A stretch of 64,000 nucleotides of DNA. Source: Vibrio sp. Y2-5. GTDB taxonomy: Bacteria > Pseudomonadota > Gammaproteobacteria > Enterobacterales > Vibrionaceae. Each line of letters begins with the position of its first letter. The stretch's first letter is position 1. Made by a program: the position numbers and the translations under genes. Location of the stretch: NCBI RefSeq assembly GCF_014596725.1, contig NZ_JACVEG010000002.1, positions 62,001-126,000 of the forward strand, in the 5' to 3' direction. Under the pieces are notes generated by a model, which made no database searches, was not told where the DNA came from, and saw nothing but the letters and a program-made list of their open reading frames with translations. Below are positions 18,536 through 26,699 of this stretch, piece by piece.

Positions 18536-18588
18536 ATTTGCGCTTTCGTTTACACCTTAGACAAAACCCACCGAACGATGGGTTTCTC

Positions 18589-18744
18589 TTACTTCTTAAT
18601 ATTGCAAACATTCAGCACCACACCTTTGGAATCTTTATCATCACAAGAGGTAGTGCCATTTCGACTATTTTGCTCAATATGGTAATTAGTGCAGCCAACA
18701 AAAGTGATAGCCACCAGCACTAAGATATAAATTGATTTTTTCAT
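18589..18744 (-). CDS. Small lipoprotein (Rz1-like)
   Basis: 51 aa. Signal peptide with a lipobox ending FVGC-T, then two more Cys (TSCDD, NVCNIKK). The start overlaps the stop of the upstream lipoprotein gene (ATGA). A short lipoprotein at the end of a lysis cassette suggests a spanin outer-membrane subunit, although no Rz partner was found. Confidence 0.6.
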   Translation of the reverse strand: MKKSIYILVLVAITFVGCTNYHIEQNSRNGTTSCDDKDSKGVVLNVCNIKK

Positions 18745-18908
18745 TCTTTTGATTGGTTATCCCCTTTACAAATACTCACAGCCTTAAGCCCTGTTTCATT
18801 GATGCTAACGGTATTCTCGCATTCACTGCCATTAGCCCCATTTTCAACGTAAGCCACCGATGTGCAGCCACTAAAGAGCACAACACAAATAAGCAATAAC
18901 GCTTTCAT
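18741..18908 (-). CDS. Small lipoprotein, paralogue of the next gene
   Basis: 55 aa. Lipobox LFSGC-T, mature part with Cys pair (SECEN...SICKGD). The pattern NG..x-C..x..S..xG..x..V/I-C matches the following 51-aa lipoprotein, suggesting gene duplication. ATGA overlaps on both sides couple it to the endolysin. Confidence 0.6.
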   Translation of the reverse strand: MKALLLICVVLFSGCTSVAYVENGANGSECENTVSINETGLKAVSICKGDNQSKE

Positions 18909-19735
18909 CTTAGCCCCCAGTAAAATTCATCTTCGATTTGCTTCCATGTGTTACGGCCAACTACACCGTCAGGCTCCAACTCGTTTTTGTCTTGAAATGC
19001 AATAACGGCATCTCGAGTTTTCAAGCCAAAGATGCCGTCAGGTTGTTGGTTTAAATTGAGTTGCAGCTCTCGAACATCAGCACCGCGAGAGCTTTGGGAA
19101 AGTGTTGCCCGATTGATAAAGCCGCCAAAGGCGAGTTTAACTGCTCGTTCAAACTCTTTAGCGTAGCCAGCGATCACTTCAGCTTTATCTCGACCATTAA
19201 TGATTTGTCTCGCGCCCACATAATCTGGATCTTCCTGATCTAAATAATCCGAATACTGTTTTCCAGTAAACAAACCGCTTTTCATACCGATGATCGCAGC
19301 CTGTGCAGAATAAGCGGGAATGAGTAAGCGATCGGGGTAAGTGACTAAATCGATACCTCTACATAGTGTTCCCAAGTTGAAAAGCTGAGAACTCAAACGT
19401 TCATAGTTTCGTTTCCATGTAACCTGAACATCACCACGACCGTAATACGTTTGTCCTGTAGCTTCATCTGGGATGCCGTAATCGTATCCCTCTCCTTTGC
19501 CTATCTCGCTAACAGGTTGCATGTTGTAACCTGTTTCGTGGTACACCGTCGCCAGTGTATAGGCTAGATAGCTAACAGGGATTCGCTCCCCCATAGATTT
19601 CAGCAGTAACCATACTGCCATATAACGAGAAACGCCCCTTTGTTGAGAGGCGCGTATGCAACCATCAAACAAAGAGGCGTTAACTCGAGTAGCTAAGGCT
19701 ACTTGAGACACTTCAATATTCATTTTGTGGACCAT
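18905..19735 (-). CDS. Endolysin: GH19 lysozyme/chitinase-type with peptidoglycan-binding domain
   Basis: 276 aa. Residues 20-200 match GH19-type phage lysozymes (TVYHETGYNMQPVSEIG; YYGRGDVQVTWKRNYERLS; ARQIINGRD), with the Glu of YHETG as probable acid. Residues 205-270 are a PG_binding_1 domain (GADVRELQLNLNQQPDGIFGLKTRDAVIAF). No signal peptide, so a holin is expected, but none was identified nearby. An alternative start at 19723 (MNIEV) is possible. Confidence 0.85.
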   Translation of the reverse strand: MVHKMNIEVSQVALATRVNASLFDGCIRASQQRGVSRYMAVWLLLKSMGERIPVSYLAYTLATVYHETGYNMQPVSEIGKGEGYDYGIPDEATGQTYYGRGDVQVTWKRNYERLSSQLFNLGTLCRGIDLVTYPDRLLIPAYSAQAAIIGMKSGLFTGKQYSDYLDQEDPDYVGARQIINGRDKAEVIAGYAKEFERAVKLAFGGFINRATLSQSSRGADVRELQLNLNQQPDGIFGLKTRDAVIAFQDKNELEPDGVVGRNTWKQIEDEFYWGLR

Positions 19736-19796
19736 TTAATTTAGGTAATATTCAGAAAAGAGATGTATATAGGAGGAAATGCCGAAAATCAGGCAC

Positions 19797-19824
19797 AAAA
19801 AAGCCGCTCTATATAAGAACGGCT
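19797..19824 (-). terminator. Rho-independent terminator between cassette array and lysis genes
   Basis: Minus strand: AGCCG-TTCTTATATAGAG-CGGCT stem then TTTTTTG. It would stop transcripts coming through the cassette array before the endolysin gene. Confidence 0.75.
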
Positions 19825-19883
19825 AGCGTGGGGAATAGTGGACTAAAAGTGTCCGATGGTCAATAGCCTTGTGATTTAGGTGG

Positions 19884-20192
19884 TTACTTTGGAGGTACAG
19901 TGTCACTAATCAATTCGTCAGACAATTGTGAGAGCAAATCTGGCTCAACCAACTTTTCTCGTCTCATTAACATCAATTGCAATAGAGCACTATTACGAGA
20001 ATGGCTATCGAATATTGACGCTATTTGTTTCTCAGCCAATTTAGTTAACTGAGCAATCGTATGAAGCCGTTCACTTGAGCTAATGATATCACCAGACAAA
20101 ATATCACTGATGCTTATTAACTGTTTCTCGCTGTATTTTTCAATAGCAACTTGTTTTATCTTACAGAATACTTTCCAGTCTGATTCATTCAT
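19884..20192 (-). CDS. Hypothetical protein at the array's distal edge
   Basis: 102 aa, all-helical, cytosolic (ISDILSGDIISSSERLHTIAQLTKLAEKQ). It lies beyond the last attC and has no attC after it, so it is either the last, truncated cassette or an original phage gene bordering the insertion. Function not recognised. Confidence 0.5.
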   Translation of the reverse strand: MNESDWKVFCKIKQVAIEKYSEKQLISISDILSGDIISSSERLHTIAQLTKLAEKQIASIFDSHSRNSALLQLMLMRREKLVEPDLLSQLSDELISDTVPPK

Positions 20193-20194
20193 AG

Positions 20195-20307
20195 CGTTGA
20201 TGCCAGTAATTTACTCTTAAGACTAATTATAGAAACTTAAACACAAAGCCCAACCTTGAACTGAGAATGCCATTCACTGAGAATTAGTCTTACACTGTTT
20301 GTTAGCA
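20195..20307 (-). repeat. attC site 1 (distal, degenerate)
   Basis: On the minus strand begins TGCTAACAAACAGTG after the 196-aa gene's stop and shows the VCR-like core (CTAATTCTCAGTGAATGGCATT). The far end lacks a clear GTTRRRY box, consistent with the decayed terminal site of an array. Confidence 0.6.
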
Positions 20308-20892
20308 TTTCGGAGCTTCGATGTACTCCATCCCTCCCCAAGTAACTACATCAGCTTTAAGTCCATTTTGAGTAGCTATATTGGTTTGATAATCTCTCTC
20401 TGATATTGAGCCTGAAAACATTGCTTGTACTAAATATAATGAATGGATTACGCCCGAAGCCAAATAATTTATTACTTTCTCTTCCCCTGGATTGACTATA
20501 ATAAAACTAGTTACTTGGTCAACTCCCTGATGGACAGCGGTGATCTCACCCTTAACTGATTTTTCATCCATATTTCCGTCACCAACTGGAGCTAAAACAA
20601 CTTGAGAGCGTTTGAGATCAATACATTCTGGATTAACACCTATGTTCTTAAGAGACACTTTTATAACAACCAGATTGTCGTAAGCTGATAAATACTTTGT
20701 TTGCATTGAGACTTCAATGATCCCATGAACATTCGTTTCATGCTGAAGCTTCATTAATTCAGCTTTTGCCTTTTCAATACTGCGTATAGAAAAAAACTGG
20801 AATAACGCCCATCCGCCGCCGATCACAATTGCGATAACTAAAGCAAAAGACTGAAGAGCTGCTGCTAAATTTTTTACATCTAAAATTGTCAT
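20302..20892 (-). CDS. Cassette gene: N-terminally anchored membrane protein
   Basis: 196 aa. One transmembrane segment at residues 12-35 (FALVIAIVIGGGWALFQFF), then an outward or cytosolic beta-rich domain (VIKVSLKNIGVNPECIDLKRSQVVLAPVG). The stop codon lies inside attC 1. Loosely resembles the beta domain of the cassette protein at 28.6-29.1 kb. Function unknown. Confidence 0.6.
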   Translation of the reverse strand: MTILDVKNLAAALQSFALVIAIVIGGGWALFQFFSIRSIEKAKAELMKLQHETNVHGIIEVSMQTKYLSAYDNLVVIKVSLKNIGVNPECIDLKRSQVVLAPVGDGNMDEKSVKGEITAVHQGVDQVTSFIIVNPGEEKVINYLASGVIHSLYLVQAMFSGSISERDYQTNIATQNGLKADVVTWGGMEYIEAPKC

Positions 20893-20906
20893 AATACCTC
20901 TGAATG

Positions 20907-21028
20907 CTAAACCCGCTTAAGTGATGCGTAACGCAATACGATGTTTCCGCTGACCACCTTAACCACTAAAATGAACGCATGGTGAAAATGCCACGCGTTG
21001 CGAATCCCTCTTAAACAGTTTGTTATGT
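20907..21028 (-). repeat. attC site 2
   Basis: Minus strand: ACATAACAAACTG, core CGCAACGCGTGGCATTTTC, far end ...TTAGCAT. Length about 120 bp as for Vibrio VCR-type attC. Confidence 0.8.
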
Positions 21029-21034
21029 GCGTGA

Positions 21035-21796
21035 TTAACCATTACTAAAGGAAATATAAGCTTGGATAAGTCCAACGAATATTAGTGCAAAAGTCAGCTT
21101 AGTCATTGCTTTTGATTGACGTAAGGTTTCCTTATGTTTTCTATCTTCTTGTTCATGTTGTGACAGTGAAATCAATGCGTGGTTAGACAAACGATAAATA
21201 CCTTTGTCTTTTTCAAGATCACCACTTGCTACTAGCGACTCCAAGAGCAACTCATTGTAATTTTTGTTCCGCTCGCGATCAGGGTGATAATACCAACGCT
21301 GAGTATGTAACAGGCTCAATAACCCAGAAACAGTTATACAAAAATCTCTGTCATCAATAGTTTTTTCAAGTATCAACTGTAAAGCTGCCATTCGTTCTGA
21401 ACGACTTAATTCCTTTCTATTATAGAAAACTTGCGCAGCTTTATTGAAATGTATTTTAACTTGATAGTATGGAAGAACACCTTTTAAAAGGTAATCATGT
21501 AAACTAAAATATTGAATATCATAAGTTTTATAAAAGTGGGTAATTTCTATGTTAGCTTTATCAACATCTTCAAAGGCTACATGTGACTTTTCAGTGTAAC
21601 CCTCGTCACTCCATTGACGCCCTTTTATTCCTGTGTTATCCATACCCTCAGCGAGAATATTCCAAGAGTTATCTTTCGCTTTGATATACATGACAAAGCA
21701 GTCTACTTCTGCCGCTTTTTCACCTGTTCTCGGAACTCTTTCTGGTGCAGGTTTAGACAAAATACTCCGAATTGCCCACCGATAGATTCTATTCAA
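21035..21796 (-). CDS. Cassette gene: tail-anchored protein
   Basis: 253 aa, TTG start with GAGGTTG upstream. Soluble alpha/beta N-terminal 225 residues including a winged-helix-like stretch (LLESLVASGDLEKDKGIYRLSNHALISLSQHE), then a C-terminal transmembrane helix (LTFALIFVGLIQAYISF). Possibly a membrane-tethered sensor. No family recognised. Confidence 0.6.
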   Translation of the reverse strand: MNRIYRWAIRSILSKPAPERVPRTGEKAAEVDCFVMYIKAKDNSWNILAEGMDNTGIKGRQWSDEGYTEKSHVAFEDVDKANIEITHFYKTYDIQYFSLHDYLLKGVLPYYQVKIHFNKAAQVFYNRKELSRSERMAALQLILEKTIDDRDFCITVSGLLSLLHTQRWYYHPDRERNKNYNELLLESLVASGDLEKDKGIYRLSNHALISLSQHEQEDRKHKETLRQSKAMTKLTFALIFVGLIQAYISFSNG

Positions 21797-21829
21797 TTTA
21801 CAACCTCATTTTGCTTGTTTCACTGGAGC

Positions 21830-21955
21830 ATATAACGCCCAATCAAGGTGTGAGCCACTCAACCACAACACTCAATTTGGACGCGGTAAACACTGAACTA
21901 AACCCAACCCAAAAATGCCAAGCATGGGGAATCACTCTTAAATTGTTTGTTAGAA
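21830..21955 (-). repeat. attC site 3
   Basis: Minus strand: TTCTAACAAACAATTTAAG ... GGGCGTTATATGC. Nearly the same core as attC 8 (GGTTTAGTTC, CCAAATTGAGTGTTGTGGTT), so these two belong to one attC subtype. Confidence 0.85.
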
Positions 21956-21957
21956 CC

Positions 21958-22674
21958 CTACACCCCCAGATGCCACTCTGGTGACATCCAGTCTTTAGTC
22001 CAATCAAGTTTTTCAGATATTGCTGCTATTTGTGTATATTCTCTAAAGTAAGCATCGACAATCGTTTTATCTGTAATGTAGAGAGCATTCTCCAGAGAAT
22101 TAGTAGCATTAAAAGAAAAATTAAACGACCCAGTCCACACGGCATAAGGCTCAATAACATTGACTGGATAGCCACAATCAGAGACGACCTCCACATTAGC
22201 AAATACTAAAAACTTATTGTGCATCCTTGGAAAGGCTGGCTTTTTATACTTATTAAAACCACCGACACAACGAACTGGGTCTAAATGCTCATCTTTACCC
22301 ATTGACGTCATACCTAACAACCAGTATTCAAACTCTCCTCGGTAAATTGAACACTTCAATCTTGAATATTGTTCTCGCAGTTTGTTCTTATTAAAGTTTT
22401 CTGTGCCTTTTGGATCAGGCTTAAGAAATTCTTCTTTCTGGACAATAACTTGAACATGTTCTTTTTTAGACATTGCTTCTAGAATCGGGGAACTGGTCAT
22501 CCAAGCAACAGCACCAAATACAGAATTGGCTTCGTTGATATGTCTGATTAGTTTTTCTTCCAAGTTTCTGAAGTAAACTGAAACTCCGTTTTCACCTACT
22601 ACACTATTGTCATCAATGTTGTGCCCAGGCCAAACACCAGTATTTTTTAATTGAAATTCATTAAGATTATACAT
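21958..22674 (-). CDS. Cassette gene: phospholipase D-like nuclease domain protein
   Basis: 238 aa. PLD-type motif MHNKFLVF followed by WTGSFNFSFNATNSLENALYI, the single-HKD arrangement of PLDc_2 proteins (bacterial Nuc-type nucleases dimerise to form the site). N-terminal part carries LIRHINEANSVFGAVAWMT, the usual first strand/helix. The Lys is present and the Asp position is not clear, so activity is plausible but unproven. Start preceded by GGGAG. Confidence 0.7.
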   Translation of the reverse strand: MYNLNEFQLKNTGVWPGHNIDDNSVVGENGVSVYFRNLEEKLIRHINEANSVFGAVAWMTSSPILEAMSKKEHVQVIVQKEEFLKPDPKGTENFNKNKLREQYSRLKCSIYRGEFEYWLLGMTSMGKDEHLDPVRCVGGFNKYKKPAFPRMHNKFLVFANVEVVSDCGYPVNVIEPYAVWTGSFNFSFNATNSLENALYITDKTIVDAYFREYTQIAAISEKLDWTKDWMSPEWHLGV

Positions 22675-22687
22675 CTAGCTCCCTTGG

Positions 22688-22790
22688 TTTCTAACGATAA
22701 GCTAAGTGGCTGCAAACACCACCAAACTTGAACACAACAACGTAACCACCGCGACTCATTGGAACTGGACAGTTCAATTTGAGGCGTTTT
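22688..22790 (-). repeat. attC site 4 (degenerate)
   Basis: The end box reads GTTAGAA on the minus strand after ...CACTTAGCTTATC. The opposite box is not recognisable. It separates the inverted SEC-C gene from the PLD gene. Confidence 0.5.
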
Positions 22791-22847
22791 TTATACCGTG
22801 CTCCCATATACATGGGAGGAACTTCTTTATCAATTGCCATAGTCCCG

Positions 22848-22856
22848 TATAATCGC
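22848..22856 (+). promoter_or_regulatory. Candidate -10 element for the inverted cassette gene
   Basis: CGTATAATC on the plus strand, about 40 bp before the start at 22895. The -35 is weak. A private promoter would be required because this gene points against the array. Confidence 0.45.
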
Positions 22857-22894
22857 GGCCAAATTACACCACACCAATCAGCAGTGAGTTTCAA

Positions 22895-23227
22895 ATGTCC
22901 AAACTATTTTTCAAAGGTCGAATCGATGCTAGACAAAACCACGTTATTTCGGGCTATAACGTAAAGCGTGATGTAAAAGCAGGCACTGAAGAATCTCCTA
23001 TCAATGTTGTCGTTCCAACCGAAGCCCGTAAAGCAGAGATCGAAGCATTGCTTTCTGAGCACTCTATAATGGCTCATATTGTCATAGACTCAAAACAACC
23101 AGAGAACACTATTGAGCTTGATACTCTATTAAGCAAACCTAAAACGATCACCTACGAGAAAACACCAAACCGTAATGATCCGTGCATTTGCGGAAGCGGC
23201 AAAAAGTACAAAAAGTGCTGTGCTTAA
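22895..23227 (+). CDS. Inverted cassette gene: SEC-C motif metal-binding protein
   Basis: 110 aa, the only plus-strand gene in the main array. C-terminal RNDPCICGSGKKYKKCCA is the zinc-binding SEC-C motif. The short N-terminal domain with the motif resembles a Vibrio/Photobacterium family of small SEC-C proteins. It has its own likely promoter and terminator. Function unknown; SEC-C domains often accompany nucleic-acid or ribosome-linked proteins. Confidence 0.7.
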   Translation: MSKLFFKGRIDARQNHVISGYNVKRDVKAGTEESPINVVVPTEARKAEIEALLSEHSIMAHIVIDSKQPENTIELDTLLSKPKTITYEKTPNRNDPCICGSGKKYKKCCA

Positions 23228-23243
23228 ACTCTCGATAATTCCA

Positions 23244-23270
23244 TTAAAAGCCGTCTTCTGACGGTTTTTG
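23244..23270 (+). terminator. Terminator of the inverted SEC-C gene
   Basis: AAAAGCCGTC-TTCT-GACGGTTTTT: an 8-bp stem followed by five T on the plus strand. The A run on the other side could also terminate minus-strand transcripts. Confidence 0.75.
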
Positions 23271-23297
23271 TATACTAGGGCTAATTCTCACACTAGG

Positions 23298-23422
23298 CAC
23301 ATAACGCAGCGTCAAGTAGTAAGCAACGTAACCACTTTAACTCAACTATTACACCGTAAGCACAAAAGCCAATTCAAACCACCGCCAAGCATTGCGAATC
23401 CGTCTTAAAGCGTTTGTTATAT
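23298..23422 (-). repeat. attC site 5
   Basis: Minus strand: ATATAACAAACGCTTTAAGAC ... CTGCGTTATGTGC, with core GGATTCGCAATGCTTGGCGG. Complete VCR-like site. Confidence 0.85.
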
Positions 23423-23428
23423 ACGTTT

Positions 23429-24220
23429 TTAACGGAGTTCATAAATATCTATGATACGCTCCCACTCACCTAACCGGCCTAGACACCAGATGAGAAACTC
23501 TAAATCCTTAGTATTTTCAGTTAGAGTTTCAGTGGTTATTTCCGATTCTAACGACCACCCCAATTTGTACAGCGTATAACAGTATGAACAAGAGTCATAT
23601 TCAAGTAGTTCTGCAACTAATTCAGGGGCAGTTTCACCAATTTTTGTATACAACTTAGATATATAACTATCATGCGAACATGAATCGGCTAGAAAATGGC
23701 GCTCTTCAATTAATATTTCGGATTCAAAGTTTTCGATTATGATGTCACAAACTTCGTGGTCTTCAAATTTATTACGCGCAGCAATTAGAATACCTTGATA
23801 TTCTTGCTTATAGTATTTTTTAATAAACTTGTATGCTCTCTTACGAAACAGCTTCCATTTAGATAGAGCTAAAACAACTAAAATCTCTAGTTGTGTCTCG
23901 ATCTTTAGGTATGGAAGAATAACACTTAGAGTCATTACGGAGCTCAACGCAACCTGATATCGAGCACTTTTCGTTATTTCAAGTATTTTACTGGCTAGCT
24001 CTTCATAACAATATTTTTTTCCGCCAGACAGATCAAAGTGTATTTTCCTGTTAACCAAATCTCTAACAACAAGGTCATGTTCAATCGAATAAATCAAAAG
24101 TTCTGATGTTTCTCTTGTATTCAAACAACCTATTAAGGCTCTGGATAGCGCTGGATTCACTTTACAACCATCTTCGACTTGTTCCTCTAGCCTTAATATA
24201 TAGTCGACCCTGTCTGTCAT
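23429..24220 (-). CDS. Cassette gene: all-helical (HEAT-like) protein
   Basis: 263 aa, SD AGAGGAAAAAATG. Rich in Leu/Ile helices of similar length (QLEILVVLALSKWKLFRKRAYKF; APELVAELLEYDSC), compatible with a HEAT/ARM-like repeat fold. Several Cys in the C-terminal half. No catalytic motif or known family seen. Confidence 0.6.
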   Translation of the reverse strand: MTDRVDYILRLEEQVEDGCKVNPALSRALIGCLNTRETSELLIYSIEHDLVVRDLVNRKIHFDLSGGKKYCYEELASKILEITKSARYQVALSSVMTLSVILPYLKIETQLEILVVLALSKWKLFRKRAYKFIKKYYKQEYQGILIAARNKFEDHEVCDIIIENFESEILIEERHFLADSCSHDSYISKLYTKIGETAPELVAELLEYDSCSYCYTLYKLGWSLESEITTETLTENTKDLEFLIWCLGRLGEWERIIDIYELR

Positions 24221-24232
24221 TTTTTCCTCTTG

Positions 24233-24361
24233 AGAATATAAGGCCCGTTTAAGTGGTGAGCAACACTAACATGGCACTTAATTATTACACCTTAAACACA
24301 TAAGCCAATTCAAACCAAAACCGCCGAGCGTTGCGAATCCGTCTTGAAGCGTTTGTTAGTA
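24233..24361 (-). repeat. attC site 6 (one end box mutated)
   Basis: Minus strand: ACTAACAAACGCTTCAAGAC ... ACGGGCCTTATATTC. The far box reads CTTATA instead of GTTATA, so the conserved G/C at the crossover-type triplet is changed. Confidence 0.75.
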
Positions 24362-24988
24362 CTAAATTTTTACACCTATATTTTCAAAACCAGTTTCTTT
24401 AATTTTTGAAGTTTCAATTTGCTCGTCAGTAAATCCTTCACTTTTAAGAATTCTGATTGTTGCAAAGTTTGAATCGAGATCGTCTAGAGAGACAAACCTC
24501 TCTTGTTCATGACGGATTGCATTTATTTCATAAACTAATCGACAGGATAACTTAATCGTATTTTTTACCGACTGAATACAATATCTTTTTTCATTAACTA
24601 CCGAGTCAACCGAACTCTGAGATTGACGTATAATTTCATGAACACTATTAGGAATACGTTTAATTGCAACTCGTTGAGAAGATGTAAGGATTAAAGCCGA
24701 TTGTTTGTATAAATCAACAAGTATGTCAACATCGATAGCAGTTGGCATAGGTACAGGCAATCTACCTGATTGAGCTAACTCGTGCGCTGTGCGGATATTA
24801 CAGAGAAATTGAAAGTGTGTACTTAAATGATCACATAGCACTTTTTGAATATCGTCTAATTCTGCCATCAGCTCTTGATAACGTTCTTTTCGCTGAAAAT
24901 CAGCCTTCTTCTGTTCAATTCGAGGAACCAGTAAGATTGAAAATAATGCACCTAGAAAAAAGATTCCAAACTTTACTATTGTATCCAT
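24362..24988 (-). CDS. Cassette gene: N-terminally anchored helical protein
   Basis: 208 aa. One transmembrane helix at residues 5-22 (VKFGIFFLGALFSILLV), then helical cytosolic or periplasmic region with charged helices (QKKADFQRKERYQELMAELDD). SD AGGAAA. Shares a cassette with the 163-aa protease-like gene because their separating attC has collapsed. Function unknown. Confidence 0.6.
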   Translation of the reverse strand: MDTIVKFGIFFLGALFSILLVPRIEQKKADFQRKERYQELMAELDDIQKVLCDHLSTHFQFLCNIRTAHELAQSGRLPVPMPTAIDVDILVDLYKQSALILTSSQRVAIKRIPNSVHEIIRQSQSSVDSVVNEKRYCIQSVKNTIKLSCRLVYEINAIRHEQERFVSLDDLDSNFATIRILKSEGFTDEQIETSKIKETGFENIGVKI

Positions 24989-25003
24989 AAGTTTCCTATT
25001 TAT

Positions 25004-25021
25004 TACTAACAGTTGTTATGT
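25004..25021 (-). repeat. Collapsed attC: the two end boxes joined by 4 bp
   Basis: Plus strand reads TACTAAC-AGTT-GTTATGT: both inverse boxes (RYYYAAC and GTTRRRY) survive but the whole central palindrome (about 100 bp) is gone. The stop of the neighbouring gene lies in it, as in intact sites. Confidence 0.7.
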
Positions 25022-25507
25022 GCATTTTTCAACTGAGGTCAGTTGGATATATGAGAGTTCCAAACGTTCAATGAAAGGCTCACTTATACCCGGAAGACCT
25101 GAAGTAAAGGTATCAACATACGATATTTCAAAAACATCGTACAGAAAGCTATCTTCTACCTTGGCAACATGTATTGGTGAGTATGGTCGAAGAGCAATCA
25201 GAACGTCGTCTAATTCATTGGCATCGATTAGGTTGTATTGATCCCCCGTGATATCAACAGCAACTTCATCAATTTCTATCCAATAATGCGTGATTAAGCC
25301 ATTATCAGTACGAGAGCCTCCAATACCTTTAATTTCCAGTTCTGGATAGAGATTGAGGAAATGATAAACAAGGATCATTGACGTCAGCTTACAATTCATT
25401 ACCGGAAAATCTTCAGTCACTAATTTTATTTTGTCTGGGTCACAAAACTGAATTAGCTGCCTAAACCTAACAGCTTCTCTCAATATTTCGAGCCTACTTA
25501 TAACCAC
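25016..25507 (-). CDS. Cassette gene: transglutaminase/papain-like Cys-His-Asp protein
   Basis: 163 aa when started at the GTG at 25507 (AGGAGAG upstream); a start further upstream would lie in the attC. Ordered Cys (VMNCKLTSMILVYHFL), His (LITHYWIEID) and Asp (VAVDITGDQYN) match the catalytic order of transglutaminase-like cysteine proteases, a fold seen in other Vibrio cassettes. The substrate is not predictable. Confidence 0.6.
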   Translation of the reverse strand: MVISRLEILREAVRFRQLIQFCDPDKIKLVTEDFPVMNCKLTSMILVYHFLNLYPELEIKGIGGSRTDNGLITHYWIEIDEVAVDITGDQYNLIDANELDDVLIALRPYSPIHVAKVEDSFLYDVFEISYVDTFTSGLPGISEPFIERLELSYIQLTSVEKCT

Positions 25508-25519
25508 AAACTCTCCTAT

Positions 25520-25639
25520 CCACATAACGCCCAACTAAAGGGAAAAACCAAGCCCATTAACTCAACCGAACTAGCCGGAATCCCAAAAACAAACTGAACC
25601 CAAAATGCCGCGTGTTTTTGTCCCTTTGAATTGTTAGGC
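25520..25639 (-). repeat. attC site 7
   Basis: Minus strand: GCCTAACAATTCAAAGG ... GGGCGTTATGTGG. Core differs from the others (CAAAAACACGCGGCATTTTGG) but both boxes are intact. Confidence 0.8.
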
Positions 25640-26553
25640 TACTTCATGAGCGCAAGAAGCGACATTTTTTCATGTTGCCCTGACTCTATATCAAACTTAT
25701 AGACAATACCTTGAGGCTCGTAGAAACCCGAATTTGATCCTGTATATATTACTGAAGACAGTTGACCAAATACACTAACCACACAGAAATTTCGAACGAT
25801 GTAAACCCAATGGTTCTTATCGTCAAATAGTGATGTTAGCTCATCCAGTTCAAGCTGATTAGTAAAGCTTACGTCACTTGAGAGCTGCTGATTTTTCAGG
25901 CTAAGTCGAATTAGGTTGGCAACGTGATCTTCTAGATACTCTTGGCCAAAATGATAGACCAATAGTTCATAAGCTATTTTTAAATGCAGCAAATTATGAT
26001 CATTAACATCCCATACGAAGTTACCTGTAAATTTAGGCGTTTCTATCGAACGATTTGTGACAGTTGCATTATCCCAAAAATAGGCTTCCATTTTATCTAG
26101 TTGTGCTTTTGAAGGGGACTTGCCTTGATTTTTGAAGTAACGTTCTAGTTTTTTTCGTAACGCTTTCTTAGCTTGAGGCTTTTCATACTTATCTATTTTT
26201 AGAGATATGCTGAAGTTAGATTCTTTTTGGTCAATATTAATTTCAGGGAAAATAATCATTTTGTTTTCATTATCGACCCTTACTTTACCTAAAGTTTCAT
26301 GTTCATACACGCCAGTAAATGCATTAGGAGCGGATAATTGCTTACCCTTAATATCATGCACTTGCCGAGCGAGTTTAAAATAGAAATTATTAGCTAGACG
26401 CCCTTCAAAACCACTTCCGAAGTTACAATTACAAGTTTTGCAAACGTTCTTAACTACAAGGTTTCCGCCAATAAACTCTGGAATTATATGTTCATCTGTT
26501 AACGGGTTGTCGTCTGATATTTTGTGTTCACCAAGACATATAATACAAGTCAA
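25639..26553 (-). CDS. Cassette gene: HNH endonuclease-like protein
   Basis: 304 aa, TTG start with AGGAGG. N-terminal zinc-ribbon HNH: CIICLGE...LTDEHIIPEFIGGNLVVKNVCKTCNCNFG, with two CxxC-type pairs and the EHIIP His, as in HNH_5. The C-terminal 200 residues are mixed and unassigned, with basic helices (KKALRKKLERYFKNQGK). A DNA-cutting role (restriction or defence) is the likely one. Confidence 0.75.
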   Translation of the reverse strand: MTCIICLGEHKISDDNPLTDEHIIPEFIGGNLVVKNVCKTCNCNFGSGFEGRLANNFYFKLARQVHDIKGKQLSAPNAFTGVYEHETLGKVRVDNENKMIIFPEINIDQKESNFSISLKIDKYEKPQAKKALRKKLERYFKNQGKSPSKAQLDKMEAYFWDNATVTNRSIETPKFTGNFVWDVNDHNLLHLKIAYELLVYHFGQEYLEDHVANLIRLSLKNQQLSSDVSFTNQLELDELTSLFDDKNHWVYIVRNFCVVSVFGQLSSVIYTGSNSGFYEPQGIVYKFDIESGQHEKMSLLALMK

Positions 26554-26573
26554 ACTTTACCTCCTACCTTGTA

Positions 26574-26699
26574 GCCTAACACCATGTTACGGTGTGAGCC
26601 ACGCAACCACAACACTCAATTTGGACACGGTAAACACGGAACTAAACCCAACCCAAAGATGCCAAGCGTGGGGAATCACTCTTAAATTTATTGTTAGAG
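26574..26699 (-). repeat. attC site 8
   Basis: Minus strand: CTCTAACAATAAATTTAAG ... CATGGTGTTAGGC. Core nearly identical to attC 3. Confidence 0.85.
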
